Shown piece after piece: positions 62,338 to 64,000 of a stretch of 64,000 bases of DNA. The notes below the pieces were generated by a model. The model was given only the letters and a program-made list of their open reading frames with translations. It was not told where the DNA came from and ran no database searches. The stretch covers positions 1 to 64,000 of the forward strand of contig JAKVJW010000005.1 of assembly GCA_022486815.1 (NCBI GenBank), read 5' to 3'. How positions within the stretch are numbered: the stretch's first letter is position 1; each line of letters opens with the position of its first letter. The stretch is from Prevotella sp. (GTDB taxonomy: Bacteria; Bacteroidota; Bacteroidia; Bacteroidales; Bacteroidaceae). The position numbers were made by a program, and so were the translations under genes.

Positions 62338-63246
62338 TTAATCAAGTGCTCCTATAATCTCGTGAATATCTTTCACACCATGCTGGTCCAGCCAGTCGTT
62401 GATTCCATTCTTGATTTTCATGGTCACGGCAGGATCCAGGAAATTGGCTGTACCCACTTGTATAGCTGTAGCACCACACATCATAAATTCTATTGCATCC
62501 CGTGCACTACTGATCCCGCCTAACCCGATCACCGGAATCTTGACAGCACGGGCTGCATCATAAACCATCCTTAAAGCTATCGGTTTTACGGCCGGACCAC
62601 TTAGCCCTCCGGTACGAATACTCAGAACAGGTTTTCTCTTTTCTATATCTACAGCCATTCCCAACAGGGTATTGATCAGGGATACAGCATCAGCTCCTTC
62701 AGCTTCACAGGCACGGGCAATATCTGCAATATTCGTTACATTAGGAGAGAGTTTTACGATCAGCGTCTTATGATAGCACTCTCTGACAGCCTTCACCACA
62801 CTTGCTGCACCTTCACAGGTCACACCGAAGGCCATGCCTCCACCTTTGATGTTCGGGCAACTGATATTAAGTTCGATAGCGGGAATCCGGTCGAGGGTAT
62901 CCATCCTGGCTGCACAAGCCGCATAATTCTCAGGAGAGTTACCACTCACATTGACAATCATATTCGTGTCAATATCCTTAATTTGGGGATAGATGTGCTT
63001 ACAGAAATAGTCAGCACCTTTATTCTGAAGTCCTACACAGTTGAGCATTCCCTCAGGAGTCTCAGCCATACGGGGATAATCATTTCCTTCACGGGGATCC
63101 AGCGTTGTGCCCTTGACGATGATGCCTCCCAATTCGCTGAGGGGTACAAAGTCAGCATACTCAAGACCATATCCGAAAGTTCCGGATGCAGTCATCACCG
63201 GATTCTTCAGTTCCAGTCGATTGATCTTTACACTTAATGAAGCCAT
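62338..63246 (-). CDS. pyrD: Dihydroorotate dehydrogenase B, catalytic subunit
   Basis: 302 aa from ATG 63246 ([20 protein letters not shown]); the upstream frame to 63285 lies inside pyrK. TIM barrel: [14 protein letters not shown] (FMN), [19 protein letters not shown] strand, [17 protein letters not shown] with catalytic Cys of class 1B enzymes, [20 protein letters not shown] and [10 protein letters not shown]. It oxidises dihydroorotate to orotate with NAD+ through PyrK. 13-bp overlap with pyrK. Confidence 0.95.
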   Translation of the reverse strand: MASLSVKINRLELKNPVMTASGTFGYGLEYADFVPLSELGGIIVKGTTLDPREGNDYPRMAETPEGMLNCVGLQNKGADYFCKHIYPQIKDIDTNMIVNVSGNSPENYAACAARMDTLDRIPAIELNISCPNIKGGGMAFGVTCEGAASVVKAVRECYHKTLIVKLSPNVTNIADIARACEAEGADAVSLINTLLGMAVDIEKRKPVLSIRTGGLSGPAVKPIALRMVYDAARAVKIPVIGLGGISSARDAIEFMMCGATAIQVGTANFLDPAVTMKIKNGINDWLDQHGVKDIHEIIGALD

Positions 63247-64000
63247 AATAACTTTCTTGTATTTAATACCGGACCTTCCTGGCACACTCGTATATTCCCG
63301 TCAATGGTTTTCTCTACACAACAGAGACAGGCTCCTATTCCACAGGCCATACTGTTTTCCAAACTGGCTTCACACTCGATACCGGCCTGTTCGGCATAAC
63401 GGGCCACACTCACCATCATGGGTTTGGGGCCACAGGTAGCTATCCGGTCAAACCGCTCCTCTTCAAGAACTGAATGCTGGGTAACAAAACCTTTTTCGCC
63501 CGCTGATCCATCTTCTGTAGTAATGCAGACTCTGCCATACTGTTTGAACAGATCTGCCTCCAGCAAGTCTTTTTTGCTCTTTGCACCCAGAAGAAACAGG
63601 GGTTCTCCACCTGCTTTCCTGATCTCTGCTCCGAGATATAGCAATGGGGCTACTCCCACACCACCACCGACTAGCAGTATCTTCTCTCCTGATGACTCAG
63701 GAAGGGTATAACCATGACCCAGCGGAAGAATACAATTAAGATGATCACCTGCCTCAAGCTTCGTCATGTGACGAGTCCCTTCACCAACTGCTGCAATCAG
63801 CAACCAAAGTTGGTTTTTCTGGCGATCTACAAAATTAACGGATATAGGACGACGTAAAAACGTAGAAGGAGAATCTTCTACACGTACCTCTACAAACTGC
63901 CCCGGATACATCTCTGGAAGCGGCTCAGATGCTGTCAACTTGACCAGTGCATGAATATCACTGAGAGCTTCCTTGGAAACGACCTCTAGGTCCAACAGGT
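63234..64000 (-). CDS. pyrK: Dihydroorotate dehydrogenase B, electron-transfer subunit (5' end cut)
   Basis: At least 253 aa; the frame is open to the window edge, where only a TTG (63995) is seen and typical PyrK starts lie several residues earlier, so the N-terminus is probably outside. FAD domain [15 protein letters not shown] part [20 protein letters not shown], and the 2Fe-2S cluster motif [20 protein letters not shown] ... C. It passes electrons from PyrD to NAD+. Confidence 0.95.
   Translation of the reverse strand, partial: LLDLEVVSKEALSDIHALVKLTASEPLPEMYPGQFVEVRVEDSPSTFLRRPISVNFVDRQKNQLWLLIAAVGEGTRHMTKLEAGDHLNCILPLGHGYTLPESSGEKILLVGGGVGVAPLLYLGAEIRKAGGEPLFLLGAKSKKDLLEADLFKQYGRVCITTEDGSAGEKGFVTQHSVLEEERFDRIATCGPKPMMVSVARYAEQAGIECEASLENSMACGIGACLCCVEKTIDGNIRVCQEGPVLNTRKLLWLH

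Overview
The window comes from a Bacteroidales gut bacterium, most likely Bacteroides or a close relative. The evidence is two SusC/SusD pairs, TonB-type and lipoprotein-rich coding, and Bacteroidetes promoters repeatedly matching TAnnTTTG with a TTTG/TTG box about 20 bp upstream. No RNA gene, CRISPR array or intact insertion sequence was recognised. All calls come from reading sequence and translations by eye; no database search was run.

Layout. (1) 1-3.2 kb: an S24-type HTH regulator, a decayed susD fragment, a DUF4143 AAA+ ATPase behind a 33-bp-periodic repeat, and a truncated second copy of the regulator. (2) 3.2-18.9 kb, minus strand: a seven-gene operon FAS1 / SusC / SusD / FAS1 / FAS1-like / SusC / SusD with no enzyme gene. 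(3) 19.2-20.5 kb: a 57-aa HTH gene divergent from another S24 regulator nearly identical to the first, then a frameshifted ATPase remnant. The two full regulator copies are direct repeats flanking the Sus island. (4) 20.5-25.7 kb, minus: an ATC-hydrolase/V4R-like gene and a five-gene cluster (sugar epimerase-like protein, degenerate receiver, YaiO-type barrel, HEAT-like membrane protein, GT2 glycosyltransferase) that looks like a surface polysaccharide module. (5) 25.9-37.6 kb: panE, an HMA-AraC fusion, umuDC, a rhuM pseudogene, transposase debris, a TonB protein, a MATE pump, a metallophosphoesterase, an SDR, a wecB-type epimerase and a stomatin/NfeD pair. (6) 38.2-58.3 kb, plus: a complete extracellular contractile injection system (eCIS). 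(7) 58.4-64 kb: a small secreted protein, a CE1-type esterase, an FKBP/SlyD-type isomerase, aroC and pyrD/pyrK (pyrK is cut by the window end).

The eCIS is the main item. In order it encodes a Pvc16/DUF4255 terminator protein, an unknown protein, one sheath, two tubes, a 58-aa DUF5908 protein, a LysM tube/baseplate protein, a VgrG spike, a PAAR tip, an AT-rich orphan that looks like cargo, gp25, a J-like baseplate protein, a fibre-like candidate, a second large baseplate protein, a tape-measure protein, a stand-alone DUF4157 protein with HEAWH, and an AAA+ ATPase. No TssJLM-type membrane complex and no phage head genes are present, so it is neither a T6SS nor a prophage. eCIS of this Bacteroidales type are known as a class. 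The less described parts are the orphan at 45242-46216, whose N-terminus resembles that of the DUF4157 protein (IQ-K then DNR), the fibre candidate, the 261-aa unknown and a sheath with tandem 12-residue repeats.
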